A DNA stretch of 64,000 nt from NCBI GenBank assembly GCA_903862955.1, contig CAIPAH010000013.1, positions 186,001 through 250,000 of the forward strand, written 5' to 3'. The DNA comes from an uncultured Opitutia bacterium (lineage in GTDB: Bacteria; Verrucomicrobiota; Verrucomicrobiia; Opitutales; Opitutaceae). The notes below the pieces were generated by a model. That model was given only the letters and a program-made list of their open reading frames with translations, had not been told where the DNA came from and ran no database searches. This document shows positions 31,794 to 40,972 of this stretch, piece after piece; position 1 is the first letter of the stretch, and every line of letters begins with the position of its first letter. The translations under genes were made by a program, and so were the position numbers.

Positions 31794-33800
31794 ATGACCA
31801 AAAAACTTGGTTGGGGGATTTTGAGCACGGGACGCATTGCCGGGATTTTTGCACAGGGCCTGGCCCGCGCGGAAAACGGCCGCTTGGTGGCGGTGGGGAG
31901 CCGCACCTTGGCCAGCGCCCAGAAATTCGCGGCTGCCAATGGCAATCCGCGCGCGCATGGGAGCTACGAGGCGCTCCTGGCCGATCCCGAGGTCGAGGCC
32001 GTTTACATCGCGGTGCCGCACCCGCAGCACACCGAGTGGGCCATCAAGGCCGCCGAGGCCGGCAAACACATCCTTTGCGAGAAGCCCCTCGGCCTGAACT
32101 ACGCCGAGGGCATGGTCATGGCTGAGGCCGCACGGGCCAACAACGTCCTCCTGATGGAGGCGTTCATGTATCGCTGCCATCCGCAGACCGCCAAGATCGT
32201 CGAGCTCGTCCGCAGCGGCGCGATCGGCGAGGTGAAGCTCGTGCAGGCGACGTTCGGGTTCAACGCCGGCTTCAGTGCCGAGTCGCGCCTCTGGTCCAAC
32301 GCGGCGGGCGGCGGCGGCATCCTCGATGTGGGCTGCTACGCGGTGTCGTTCTCGCGGCTGATCGCGGGTGCGATGTCGGGCAAGGCTTTCCTCGATCCGG
32401 TTTCCGTGACGGGCGCGGGCTCGCTGCATCCGCAGACGGGCGTGGACGTCGTGGCGGCGGCGACCCTGAAGTTCGCGAACGGCCTCGTGGCGCAGGTGGC
32501 GACGAGCGTCGGGCTGAGCCAAGACAACTCCGCGCGCATTTACGGTTCGACCGGCATGATCGTCGTGCCGTCGCCGTGGATCCCGCCCAGCGAGGGCACG
32601 CCGGCGAAGTTTTTCCTGCACAAGGACGGCAAGGTGGAGGAGATCGTCGTCGCGACGGCGGCGAACCTCTACGGCCTCGAGGCCGACGCCGTGGCGCGCG
32701 CACTGGCAGCGGGCCTGCGCGAAGTGCCGGAGATGAGCATCGCCGACACGCTCGGCAACCTGGCCGCGCTCGACGCGTGGCGCGCGTCCATCGGCCTGAC
32801 CTACGAGGCGGAGAAGCCCGAGAATTTCCTGTCCACGCACTCGCGCCGGCCGCTGGCGTGCCGCGCGGACGCGAACATCCCGACGGGCGCGATCCCGCAC
32901 CTGGCCAAGCCGGTTTCGCGGCTGATCATGGGCTGCGACAACACCGTCACGATGCCGTACAGCGCGGCGATGTGGGACGATTATTTCGCGCGGGGCGGCA
33001 ACGCGTTTGACACGGCGTATGTTTACTGGGGCGGTTTGCAGGAGAAGCTGCTCGGCCAGTGGATCAAGAACCGCGGCGTCCGCGAGGACGTGTCCGTCAT
33101 CGTCAAGGGTGCGCACACGCCGTTCTGCACGCCGGAATTTCTCACGTCGCAGCTGGAGGAATCGCTCGGCCGGCTGCAGACGACGTATGCCGACATTTAC
33201 ATGCTGCACCGCGACAACCTCGAGGTGCCGATCGGCGAATTCGTCGAAGTGCTGAACGAGCACCTGAAGGCGGGCCGGATCCGGGCGTTCGGCGGTTCCA
33301 ACTGGACGCTGCAGCGCATCGCCGCGGCGAACCGTTACGCCGCGCGGAAGGGCCTGCAGGGCTTCAGCGTGGTGAGCAACAACTTCAGCCTCGCGCGGAT
33401 GGTGGATGCGCCGTGGACCGGTTGCATCTCCGCCTCCGACAAGGAATCGCGGCGCTGGCTGAAGAAGCACCAGATCCCCCTGCTCGCGTGGTCGAGCCAG
33501 GCGCGCGGATTCTTCACCGACCGCGCGGCCCCCGACAAGCGGGACGACGAGCAACTCGTGCGCTGCTGGTATTCGGACGACAACTTTGCCCGTCGCGAGC
33601 GCGCCTACGCGCTGGCGAAGAAGAAGGGCGTGCCGCCGATCGCGATCGCCGCGGCCTACGTGCTGGCCCAGCCGTTCCCGACATTCGCGTTGATCGGCCC
33701 GCGCATCCTGAGCGAGACGGTGAGTTCGCTCGTGTGCCTCGGCGTGACGCTGACGCCCAAGGAATGCGCCTGGCTCAACCTCGAGCGCGAGCGGCCTTGA
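31794..33800 (+). CDS. Gfo/Idh/MocA oxidoreductase fused to an aldo/keto reductase
   Basis: A 668-residue bifunctional protein. Residues 1-120 are a Rossmann fold (WGILSTGRIAGIFAQGL) with the Gfo/Idh/MocA motif CEKPLG at 95-100; the substrate domain continues to about 340. From about 370 an aldo/keto reductase barrel follows. Its tetrad is D406 and Y411 (FDTAYVY), K438 (VIVKGAH) and the His of YMLHRDN, and it ends with IAAAYVLAQPFPTFALIGPR. The two halves could pass a keto-sugar between two NAD(P)-dependent steps. Such fusions are known from Verrucomicrobia, Planctomycetes and relatives, to my knowledge. The start at 31794 matches the beginning of the Rossmann fold. The long in-frame extension upstream is antisense to the TrmH-family gene. 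Confidence 0.9.
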   Translation: MTKKLGWGILSTGRIAGIFAQGLARAENGRLVAVGSRTLASAQKFAAANGNPRAHGSYEALLADPEVEAVYIAVPHPQHTEWAIKAAEAGKHILCEKPLGLNYAEGMVMAEAARANNVLLMEAFMYRCHPQTAKIVELVRSGAIGEVKLVQATFGFNAGFSAESRLWSNAAGGGGILDVGCYAVSFSRLIAGAMSGKAFLDPVSVTGAGSLHPQTGVDVVAAATLKFANGLVAQVATSVGLSQDNSARIYGSTGMIVVPSPWIPPSEGTPAKFFLHKDGKVEEIVVATAANLYGLEADAVARALAAGLREVPEMSIADTLGNLAALDAWRASIGLTYEAEKPENFLSTHSRRPLACRADANIPTGAIPHLAKPVSRLIMGCDNTVTMPYSAAMWDDYFARGGNAFDTAYVYWGGLQEKLLGQWIKNRGVREDVSVIVKGAHTPFCTPEFLTSQLEESLGRLQTTYADIYMLHRDNLEVPIGEFVEVLNEHLKAGRIRAFGGSNWTLQRIAAANRYAARKGLQGFSVVSNNFSLARMVDAPWTGCISASDKESRRWLKKHQIPLLAWSSQARGFFTDRAAPDKRDDEQLVRCWYSDDNFARRERAYALAKKKGVPPIAIAAAYVLAQPFPTFALIGPRILSETVSSLVCLGVTLTPKECAWLNLERERP

Positions 33801-33842
33801 GGCCGCCGCGCGAATGGGCGGAAGTCGATCCGATCGCGGAAG

Positions 33843-34012
33843 CGCGAAAGGGCGGAAACGTGGAAGGCTGATCTGTTTTAGCCGGAAGCCAGGAAACCAA
33901 GAAGCAATCCTCCCGGTTTCCTAGCTTCCGGCTAGACCGGTTCCGATCTCCGCGTTTTCGCCCTTTCGCGATAAGAGGTTGGGCCTCGTGTGATTCGTGT
34001 GTTCCGTGGGCC
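33843..34012. repeat. Family F palindrome nested in family E palindrome, followed by a family B arm
   Basis: Outer pair (family E): 33843-33864 with 33948-33973 (CGCGAAAGGGCGGAAACG type). Inner pair (family F): 33880-33898 with 33915-33933, 18 of 19 complementary. A lone family B right arm follows at about 33985-34012 (GTGTGTTCCGTGGGC). The 260-base gap between the fusion gene and the next gene holds these and no gene. Confidence 0.85.
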
Positions 34013-34060
34013 TAAAAGGGCTCGCGGGGCGGAATGGGTTGTCACAGTCTCCGCCGTTTC

Positions 34061-34603
34061 ATGAAACCGCCGCTCACGTCCGAAGCCCAGCTGCAGCGCA
34101 TCCTGCGCATCGCGAAGACCAACGGGCTGAGCGTCGTGATCATCGCGGGCCTCGGCACGGTGCTCTCGCTCGGCGACTGGCTGGGGATGGCCGTGGGCGC
34201 GGCGGTGTTTTTTGGCGGGTGGACGGAATTGAAGGGCCGCAAGCAGGTGCTGGGCGGAGACGCGGCCGGCGTGCGGGTGCTGGTGCGCTCGCAGTGGATC
34301 GTGCTGGCGGCGATCGAGGCCTACTGCCTGATCAAGCTGGGCTTTGACTCCAGCCACGGCGTGTCGCCGGAGCTGCGTTCCGCGATGACGGACCTGGGCA
34401 TCGACATGGCCGAAATGGAGCCGTCGCTGCGCCGGGCGTTTTATGGCACGTATCTGGCGGTCGCGCTGCTGACGTTCGTCTACCAAGGCGGAATGGCACG
34501 CTACTACGGCCGCCGCGCCGGCGTGGTGCGGGAGGCGCTGGAGGCACGGGCGCGTCCTGTGACGAGCGGATCCGGCGGCGCGCCGGAAGACCTTGTGACC
34601 TGA
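34061..34603 (+). CDS. Hypothetical membrane protein
   Basis: A 180-residue protein with helices at about 28-58 (GLSVVIIAGLGTVLSLGDWL and GMAVGAAVFFGGWTEL), 78-95 (SQWIVLAAIEAYCLIKLG) and 127-145 (FYGTYLAVALLTFVYQGG). The termini are charged. No motif suggests a function and I do not recognise the family. Its stop is one base before the ATG of the glycosidase-like gene, so the two are probably co-transcribed. The start was placed at the ATG at 34061; an in-frame codon nine positions earlier is possible. Confidence 0.7.
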   Translation: MKPPLTSEAQLQRILRIAKTNGLSVVIIAGLGTVLSLGDWLGMAVGAAVFFGGWTELKGRKQVLGGDAAGVRVLVRSQWIVLAAIEAYCLIKLGFDSSHGVSPELRSAMTDLGIDMAEMEPSLRRAFYGTYLAVALLTFVYQGGMARYYGRRAGVVREALEARARPVTSGSGGAPEDLVT

Positions 34604-34604
34604 T

Positions 34605-37379
34605 ATGCCGAAGACCGGGACCAAAACGCGCGGGGCCGAGGTGCTGCCGTTCTTTTTCCTGAACCACCGGCTGGAACCGGCCCGGCTGCGCGCGCGGCTC
34701 GCGGAGATTCGCGCGGCGGGGTGCGATGGGTTTTTCATCCACGCGCGCGAGGGGCTGGCGACGCCTTACCTTTCCAAAGAATGGTTTGCGGCCGTGCGGT
34801 GCTGCATCGAAACCGCGCGGCGTCGCGGGATGCAGGCGTGGCTTTACGACGAGATGCCGTATCCCAGCGGCGTGGCGGGCGGAGAGGTCGTGCGGCGTCA
34901 CCCGGAGTTCGTCGAGCAGTCGCTGCGGGTGCAGCGGAAGAATTTCCGCGGCGGCCGCCGAATCGAGTGGCGGCTCGGCGGGGGCAACATGCTGGCCTGC
35001 TTCGCGCGTCGACGCACGGGCCGGCGCGAGACGCTCGACCTGCTCGCGGACGTCGGGGCCGTGGCGGACACGTGGCGCAAGACCAACGACGTCGACAGCA
35101 AGCTCTACTACCCGACGGGGCCGGCGGAAGTGTTCGATTGCCCGCGCGCCATCTGCGTCCTGCCCGAGAACGTGCTGGCGGCAGTGCTGCCGCGGGGCAG
35201 CTGGGAAGTCGTCGCGATCGTGTCAAAGACCGGCGGCGAGCTGATCGAACCGTTCGGAAATTACGTGGACGTCTCGAATCGCGCGGCAACGAACCTGTTT
35301 CTCGAGCTGACGCACGCGGCGTATGCGCGGCGCTTCGGGAAGCATTTTGGGCGGACGGTGCCGGGGATTTTTTGTGACGAGCCGAAATTCCGCAATCCGC
35401 TGCCGTGGGGCGAAGGCGTGGCGCGGGCCGTGGGCAAGATTGCGCCGACACTCGCGTTTGCGCTCGCCGGGGACGAAGGCGCGGCGGCGAATGATGCGCG
35501 GCGCAACTACCGGCGCGCGACCGCGCGGGCTTTCCTGGACAACTGGACGACGCCGCTCAGCGAGTGGTGCGGCGGGCACCGGCTGGCGCTGACGGGCCAC
35601 ATCAGCCCCGAGGAGGAGTGGTGGTATGAGTCGCGCCACGTGGGCAGCGTGCTGGCGAACCTGCGGAAATTCCAGGTGCCGGGCTGCGACGTGATTATCC
35701 CGGCGGCGGGCGACCGGAAGAACGCGATTCTCAACCTTACGGCGAGCCTGGCGGTGTCGGCGGCGGCGCAGGCGGGCCGGCCGCAGGCGCTGTGCGAGGT
35801 GTTCGGCGCGTGCGACTTCACGCTGGACCTGCGCACGATGAAGCGGATGGGCGACTGGCTCGCGCTGGCGGGCATCAACGTCGCGGTGCCGCACGGTTTT
35901 CTCTACTCGCTGGACGGCTACCGGAAGCTGGATGCGCCGCCGAGCTTTGCGCCGCCGGCGTTCGACCCGGCGGACTTTGCGGCGTGGGCGGACGAGTTTC
36001 GGCGCGCGGCGGAGTTCCTCGGGCCGGGCGTGGCGCCGGACGTGCTGGCGATCCGGCCGATCGACTTTTTGCGCGGGATGCCCGACAGCGGCGAGCGGAA
36101 GGCAGCGGGGCTGCTGACGCGCGCGGCGCAGTTCGCGACGGAAATGGCACGGCGCGGCTTGCGGCTGCACTGGATCGACGACGACGAACTCGAAGGCGTC
36201 CGGGCGGTGGGCGGGCGCTTCGCGTTCGGGGCCTGCCGTTACCGGCACCTGGTTTTCTTCCGCGATTTCACGGATCGCGACACCCTGCTGCGGTTGGCGG
36301 CGCTGGACGCGAAGGGCACGGTGCTCGACGAACGCTGGGCGCTGCATTCACTGCGCGGGCCGCTGGAGTCGGACGGCGAGGTGCAAGCGGCGCGTCGCAG
36401 TGACGGACGCTGGTTCGTGACGAACGTGGGGCAGGAGTCGGCGGCCTTCACGCTCGGCGCGGCTTTCGGGCAATTGCAGGGCGGCGAAAGCCGGAGCATC
36501 GACGAACGCGTGGCCGCGACCGATTCTGCGCCGGCGCGGACACAGCTCGTGCTGCCGGATCGCTGGAATGTCATTCGGCCGAAGCGCAACACGGTGTTTC
36601 TCGGCGAATGGACGCTGAATGGGCGGAAAGTGGACCTGGCGCCGGCGTTCGCGTTGCAGCCGGAGTGGACGCGCGAAAGCGGCCAGACGCTGTTTGGGTC
36701 GGTGCCGCTGAACTCGGCGCTCGATCAGCCGCGGGAGTGGATTTACCGGACCTCGTTTGCCGTGCAGGGTCGGCCGGCGCTGGAACTTGTGTGCGAGTCC
36801 GGCCATCTGCGAGGCGAGTGGACGGCGCGACTCAACGGCCGGCCGCTGACGCGCTGGCGCAAGAGCGGGGATTTCCTGCTCACGCACACGCTAGGGAAAG
36901 GCATTCGGCCCGGCACCAATCGGCTCGAGTTTCGTTTCATCCTGCGGCGATCGACCGATGGGATGATCGGTGACTGCCGGCTGGAGGGAAACGTGGTCGT
37001 GCGGCGCGGCGGCGTGATCGCGGCGGTGCCGGCAGCGGACGAGCGCGCGACGTCGGCCACCACGCGGACGGAGCTGGGGCTGCCGTTTTACAGCGGACCC
37101 GTGCGTTACTCGCAGCAGGTCAATCTCCGCCCGGTGGCGGGCCGGAAGTATTTCCTGCAGTGCGCGGGCATCACCGGCAACGGCGCGAAGGTGTGGGTCA
37201 ACCGGGAGGATTGCGGGTCGCTGCGCTGGGCGCCGGACGAAGTGGAGATCACGGCGGCGCTCCGTCCGGGGGACAACCTGGTCAAAATCGACTGGCGCGG
37301 GTCGCCGGTGACGTTGACCGGGCGGGTGGATCCGACGCGGCTCGGTGGCCGCGTGAAAGTGGTCAGCCGGGCAGATTGA
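34605..37379 (+). CDS. Large glycoside hydrolase, GH106-like
   Basis: A 924-residue protein with the layout of GH106-like alpha-L-rhamnosidases. A barrel N-terminus has FFFLNHRLEPARLRARLAEI, CDGFFIHAREGLATPYLSKE and WLYDEMPYPSGVAGGEVV. An acidic block IFCDEPKF and an EEEWWYESRHVG block, candidates for catalytic acid residues, follow. The C-terminal third is beta-rich (FLGEWTLNGRKVDLAPAFAL, GNGAKVWVNREDCGSLRWAP), probably jelly-roll domains with carbohydrate contacts. No signal peptide is seen, so it would act in the cytoplasm on imported oligosaccharides. Family level is fairly clear; substrate (rhamnose or another deoxysugar) is inferred. Confidence 0.75.
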   Translation: MPKTGTKTRGAEVLPFFFLNHRLEPARLRARLAEIRAAGCDGFFIHAREGLATPYLSKEWFAAVRCCIETARRRGMQAWLYDEMPYPSGVAGGEVVRRHPEFVEQSLRVQRKNFRGGRRIEWRLGGGNMLACFARRRTGRRETLDLLADVGAVADTWRKTNDVDSKLYYPTGPAEVFDCPRAICVLPENVLAAVLPRGSWEVVAIVSKTGGELIEPFGNYVDVSNRAATNLFLELTHAAYARRFGKHFGRTVPGIFCDEPKFRNPLPWGEGVARAVGKIAPTLAFALAGDEGAAANDARRNYRRATARAFLDNWTTPLSEWCGGHRLALTGHISPEEEWWYESRHVGSVLANLRKFQVPGCDVIIPAAGDRKNAILNLTASLAVSAAAQAGRPQALCEVFGACDFTLDLRTMKRMGDWLALAGINVAVPHGFLYSLDGYRKLDAPPSFAPPAFDPADFAAWADEFRRAAEFLGPGVAPDVLAIRPIDFLRGMPDSGERKAAGLLTRAAQFATEMARRGLRLHWIDDDELEGVRAVGGRFAFGACRYRHLVFFRDFTDRDTLLRLAALDAKGTVLDERWALHSLRGPLESDGEVQAARRSDGRWFVTNVGQESAAFTLGAAFGQLQGGESRSIDERVAATDSAPARTQLVLPDRWNVIRPKRNTVFLGEWTLNGRKVDLAPAFALQPEWTRESGQTLFGSVPLNSALDQPREWIYRTSFAVQGRPALELVCESGHLRGEWTARLNGRPLTRWRKSGDFLLTHTLGKGIRPGTNRLEFRFILRRSTDGMIGDCRLEGNVVVRRGGVIAAVPAADERATSATTRTELGLPFYSGPVRYSQQVNLRPVAGRKYFLQCAGITGNGAKVWVNREDCGSLRWAPDEVEITAALRPGDNLVKIDWRGSPVTLTGRVDPTRLGGRVKVVSRAD

Positions 37380-37382
37380 AGA

Positions 37383-37474
37383 GGTTGGCCGCAAAGAGGC
37401 GCAAGAAGCACAAGAACGGAAATCTGCGGGTGCGCTTCCTCCTTGCGCCCGCTTGCGCTTTTTCGCGGCCAACC
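37383..37474. repeat. Palindromic intergenic repeat, family G
   Basis: The arms are 37383-37414 (with GGCCGCAAAGAGGCGCAAG) and 37441-37474 (with TTGCGCTTTTTCGCGGCC). The repeat sits between the convergent GH106-like and radical SAM genes and may serve both as a terminator. Confidence 0.8.
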
Positions 37475-37478
37475 CGCC

Positions 37479-38726
37479 TTACTTGCCGATGCCCGCGGGG
37501 CTGATGGCGGGGACGCAAAGCGTGTCGCTCTCGTTTTTCTCGTCGCGAATGTGGGCGCGCATGGCGTCGCGGTAGTCGTTCACGGATTCGAAGAACGCCG
37601 ACATCATCAGCATGAGCCAATACATGCCGCGCTCCGTAAGCTGCCAGCCGCGGTCGTCGCGCTTGGCGGCGCCGAGCCATTCGAGCGTGCGCAATTCGCC
37701 CCAGAGCCGGCGGAAGAAGGAAGCCCCGTAACGGCGCTGGATGGCGGCACGGTCGAGGCGGAGGCCAAACATGCGCATCAGCAGTGTGTAGCGCATGAGG
37801 TCGCCGCGGCTCAGGCGGTGGCGCGTGGTGATGCCGGTCAAGCCGGCCGCGATGCGCTGGGCGTAGGTTTCGAGCGAGAACGTCGTCGTGTAGAGCGTGC
37901 CGTCGAGGAAACTGAACGACCCGCTGCCCACGCCGACGTAGTAGTCGGCGTCCACGATGTATTCGTCGCAGCCGTGCCCGCGCCGCGTGAAGCACCACGC
38001 AGAGGTGGGCGTGAACTCGGGCTGCAGGCGCGCGAGGATGGTGGTGAAGAACGTGCGCAGCCGGCGGTGGTCCGGCAGGCCCATCACGCCGGCCATGCGC
38101 CGCGCGGCGGTGGGGGAGGTCATCAGCGGGTAGAACGACACCTGGTTCACGCCGAGGTCGTGGAGGATGGCGATGTCGCGTTCCAGCGAGGCGATGTCCT
38201 GGTGCGGCTGGTTGAAGATGAGGTCGACGTTGAGCGTGGGAAACATGCCGACGGCGGCGCGAAGGTGAGCCTGGATGACCTCGCTGCTGCCGTATTTCTC
38301 GTAGCGGGACATGTCCTTGAGCAGGCGGTCGTCGAAGCTCTGAACGCCGACGGACAGCCGGGTGACACCCGCGGCGCGGAGCGGCTCGAGGATCTCGGGG
38401 CGCAGGTCCTTGGGGTTGGTCTCGACGGAGATGTCCTTCACGCCGAACAGCTCGCGGACGAGGTTGAGCGTGGTGACGAGCTCGCCGGGTTCGGTCGTGG
38501 GCGTACCGCCGCCGACGTAGACCCCGGTGAAGCGGAAACCGGCGGCGTGGTAGCGGCGGATTTCCTCGCGGAGCGACGCAAAGTAGCGCTGGGCCTGGCC
38601 GTGGTGGTGCTGGACGCGGTGGAACGAGCAGAACGGGCAGAGCACCTCACAGAACGGCACGTGGATGTAGAGGTAGCCGTTTCCCTCGCGCGGCGCGGGC
38701 GGCATGGTGCCCGGGGCTTCTTCCAT
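37479..38726 (-). CDS. HemW/HemN-like radical SAM protein
   Basis: A protein of about 415 residues of the coproporphyrinogen-oxidase-like radical SAM family. The cluster motif CEVLCPFC (C26, C30, C33) follows GYLYIHVPF. GVYVGGGTPTTEP, DISVETNPKDLRP and VTRLSVGVQSFDDRLLKDM are as in HemW. A C-terminal winged-helix-like region (LRTLEWLGAAKRDDRGWQLT, ERGMYWLMLMMSAFF) follows. HemN uses coproporphyrinogen III, whereas HemW members bind heme; the motif CxxxCxxC without HemN-specific extras points to the HemW or ChuW/HutW side. It lies divergent from four UroD-family genes. The start could also be a GTG at 38798, adding 24 plausible residues (LIDSFLLRAFRFRTRGFLR). Confidence 0.82.
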   Translation of the reverse strand: MEEAPGTMPPAPREGNGYLYIHVPFCEVLCPFCSFHRVQHHHGQAQRYFASLREEIRRYHAAGFRFTGVYVGGGTPTTEPGELVTTLNLVRELFGVKDISVETNPKDLRPEILEPLRAAGVTRLSVGVQSFDDRLLKDMSRYEKYGSSEVIQAHLRAAVGMFPTLNVDLIFNQPHQDIASLERDIAILHDLGVNQVSFYPLMTSPTAARRMAGVMGLPDHRRLRTFFTTILARLQPEFTPTSAWCFTRRGHGCDEYIVDADYYVGVGSGSFSFLDGTLYTTTFSLETYAQRIAAGLTGITTRHRLSRGDLMRYTLLMRMFGLRLDRAAIQRRYGASFFRRLWGELRTLEWLGAAKRDDRGWQLTERGMYWLMLMMSAFFESVNDYRDAMRAHIRDEKNESDTLCVPAISPAGIGK

Positions 38727-38991
38727 GCGGAGAAACCCGCGCGTCCGGAAGCGGAAGGCCCGGAGGAGGAAGGAATCAATGAGCGAGAAAGGGAGCACGG
38801 GAGTAAGTTGGCACCGATTGGACCCGGCTTCGAGGACCGGAACGCGGTGCGGTTTGGCAATCTTTGCGCATATCTTGCTCTGGAAGTGTTTGCGCGTTGT
38901 GCGGGTGGGGGGAAGGCGTATCGGGAAAGGCATGAAGGCGAAGTCCCACCCGGCCGCCCGGCCGGTGACGCGGGCCCACCGGGCCCCAGCC

Positions 38992-39942
38992 ATGACGCCC
39001 CGCCAACGCATGATCGAGGCCCTCGAGCGTCGTCCGCTCACCGGCCGCGTGCCGCACCTGGAAATGGTGTTTTTCCTCACGATGGAGGCGTTCGGGAAGG
39101 TCCACCCGTCGCATCGCGAATACAGCCAGTGGCTGCAGATGGAACCGAAGGAGCGTGAGATGCACCGTCGTGACATGGCCGACCTCTACGTGGCGACGGC
39201 GAAGCGCTATGAGCACTCCGCGATTTTCATTCATCCGAACCCTGGCACGCCGGAGGAATTGGACCGCATGGTCGACCTGATCCGCGAGCGCTCGGGCGAC
39301 GATTATTTTTTGATGGCGCATGGTGATGCGACCTTCGCGATCCCGAACGGCACGGAGATGGAGGAGTTTTCCTGCCGCCTCGTGGAAGAGCCCGACAAGC
39401 TCAAGGCGCAGACCGCCGGCTACGTGAAGAACGCGCTGGAAATCGCCACGCGGTTGCGCCGGCCGGGCGGGCTGGACGGCTTTGCGCTCTGTGCGGACTA
39501 CTGTTTCAACACCGGGCCGTTCCTCAGTCCGGCGCAGTTTGCGGAATTCATCACGCCCTACCTGGCGGAGGTGACGAAGGGCTACCGCGACCTCGGCTAC
39601 TACGTGATCAAGCACACGGACGGGAACATCATGCCGATCATCGACCAGCTGGTGCAGACGCACCCGCATGCGCTGCACTCGCTCGACCCGCAGGGCGGCG
39701 TGGACATCGCCGAGGTCAAGCGCCGCTACGGCCGCGAAGTGTGCCTGATCGGCAACGTGCATTGCGGCATGCTCGACACGGGCACGCCGGCGCAGATCGA
39801 GGAGGCGGCGCGTTACGCGCTGCAGCACGGCATGCCGGGTGGCGGCTACATTTTCTCCACGAGCAACTGCATCTACACCGGCATGCCCCTCGCCAGTTAC
39901 GAGCTGATGCTCGAAGTCTGGCGACGCGAAGGTAACTACTGA
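38992..39942 (+). CDS. UroD-family protein 1 (divergent metal site)
   Basis: A 316-residue member of the uroporphyrinogen decarboxylase/MtaA superfamily. It starts MTPRQRMIEALERRPLTGRV, the usual opening of these barrels. The block where cobamide methyltransferases have HxCG reads YVIKHTDGNIMPI, and a cysteine occurs later in FSTSNCIYTGMP. LSPAQFAEFITPYLAEVTK and HSLDPQGGVDIAEVKRR are typical family helices. True UroD keeps a different N-terminal Arg/Asp set not seen here, so heme synthesis is unlikely. It probably transfers or removes a methyl or carboxyl group; substrate unknown. It heads a tight run of four such genes. Confidence 0.85.
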   Translation: MTPRQRMIEALERRPLTGRVPHLEMVFFLTMEAFGKVHPSHREYSQWLQMEPKEREMHRRDMADLYVATAKRYEHSAIFIHPNPGTPEELDRMVDLIRERSGDDYFLMAHGDATFAIPNGTEMEEFSCRLVEEPDKLKAQTAGYVKNALEIATRLRRPGGLDGFALCADYCFNTGPFLSPAQFAEFITPYLAEVTKGYRDLGYYVIKHTDGNIMPIIDQLVQTHPHALHSLDPQGGVDIAEVKRRYGREVCLIGNVHCGMLDTGTPAQIEEAARYALQHGMPGGGYIFSTSNCIYTGMPLASYELMLEVWRREGNY

Positions 39943-39958
39943 ACGGCGGGGTCGCAGC

Positions 39959-40972
39959 ATGAACGGTCGCGAACGCATTCTAGCCCATCTGGCGGGCCGG
40001 CCGGTGGACCGGCTGCCCTTCATGCCGATCACGATGATGTTCGCCGCGCGGCAGGCGAAGGCGCGTTACCTCGATTACTGCACGGATTACCGCGTGCTGG
40101 CCGACGCGCAGGTGCGAACGGCGGAGACGTTCGGCTTCGACTTCGTGAGCACGATCTCCGACCCCGCGCGCGAGGCGGCCGATTGCGGGGCGCGCGTGCA
40201 GTATTTCCCGGAGCAGCCGCCGTCGTTCATCGAGGAGGAGGCGCGGCTGGCGGAGAAGATCCAGCTTGCCGGGCTGCGGCAGCCCGACCCGCTGGGCGGC
40301 GGGCGCCTGCACGACCGGATCAAGGGCGTCGGGCGGCTGCGCGAGCGCGTGGGGCGCGACCTGTTGGTCGAAGGCTGGATCGAGGGACCGATCGCGCAGG
40401 CGGCGGATTTGCGCGGGATCAACACGCTGATGATGGACTTTTACGACGACCCCGATTTCGTGCGCGAGCTCTTCGCCTTCGTCGTGGAGATGGAGCTGCG
40501 CTTCGCGCGCGAGCAGGTCGCCGCGGGCGCGGACCTCATCGGCCTCGGCGACGCGGCGGCTTCGCTGGTCGGGCCGGACGTCTACCAGGAGTTCGTCTGG
40601 CCCGAGGAGAAGCGCCTCGTCGAGGGCGTGCGTGCGCTGGGCGTGCCGGTCCGGCTCCACATCTGCGGCAACACCCGTGCGCACCTCGCGGGCATGGGGC
40701 GCCTGGGCTGTGCCATCGTGGATCTCGACTCGATGGTGCCGCTGGCGCTGGCGCGCGAGCAGATGGACCCGGACCAAGTTTTGCTGGGCAACCTGAATCC
40801 TGTCGCCGTACTGCGCAACGGCACACCGGCGGACGTCACCGCGGCGGTCACGGCGTGTCACCGCGACGCGGGGCCGCGCTACATCGTCGGCGCAGGCTGC
40901 GAAGTCCCGCCGGACAGTCCGGAGGAAAATCTCCGCGCGCTGGGCGACTACGCGCGGACGCACTTGCCATGA
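39959..40972 (+). CDS. UroD-family protein 2 (MtaA-like zinc site)
   Basis: A 337-residue barrel protein beginning MNGRERILAHLAGRPVDRLP. It carries RLHICGNTRAH (His-x-Cys) and, near the C-terminus, GAGCEVPPDSP, together the zinc-binding His-x-Cys...Cys pattern of methylcobamide methyltransferases such as MtaA and CmuA. Other family blocks are GADLIGLGDAAASLVGP and VLLGNLNPVAVLRNGTP. A methyl-transfer role with a corrinoid partner is expected from the family, but no corrinoid protein lies in the window. It is 16 bases behind protein 1, and its stop overlaps the ATG of protein 3 (ATGA). Confidence 0.87.
   Translation: MNGRERILAHLAGRPVDRLPFMPITMMFAARQAKARYLDYCTDYRVLADAQVRTAETFGFDFVSTISDPAREAADCGARVQYFPEQPPSFIEEEARLAEKIQLAGLRQPDPLGGGRLHDRIKGVGRLRERVGRDLLVEGWIEGPIAQAADLRGINTLMMDFYDDPDFVRELFAFVVEMELRFAREQVAAGADLIGLGDAAASLVGPDVYQEFVWPEEKRLVEGVRALGVPVRLHICGNTRAHLAGMGRLGCAIVDLDSMVPLALAREQMDPDQVLLGNLNPVAVLRNGTPADVTAAVTACHRDAGPRYIVGAGCEVPPDSPEENLRALGDYARTHLP

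Noticed and set aside
31779-33554. A 591-codon open frame opposite the Gfo-AKR fusion
   Set aside because: It mirrors a well-supported gene and has shadow composition.
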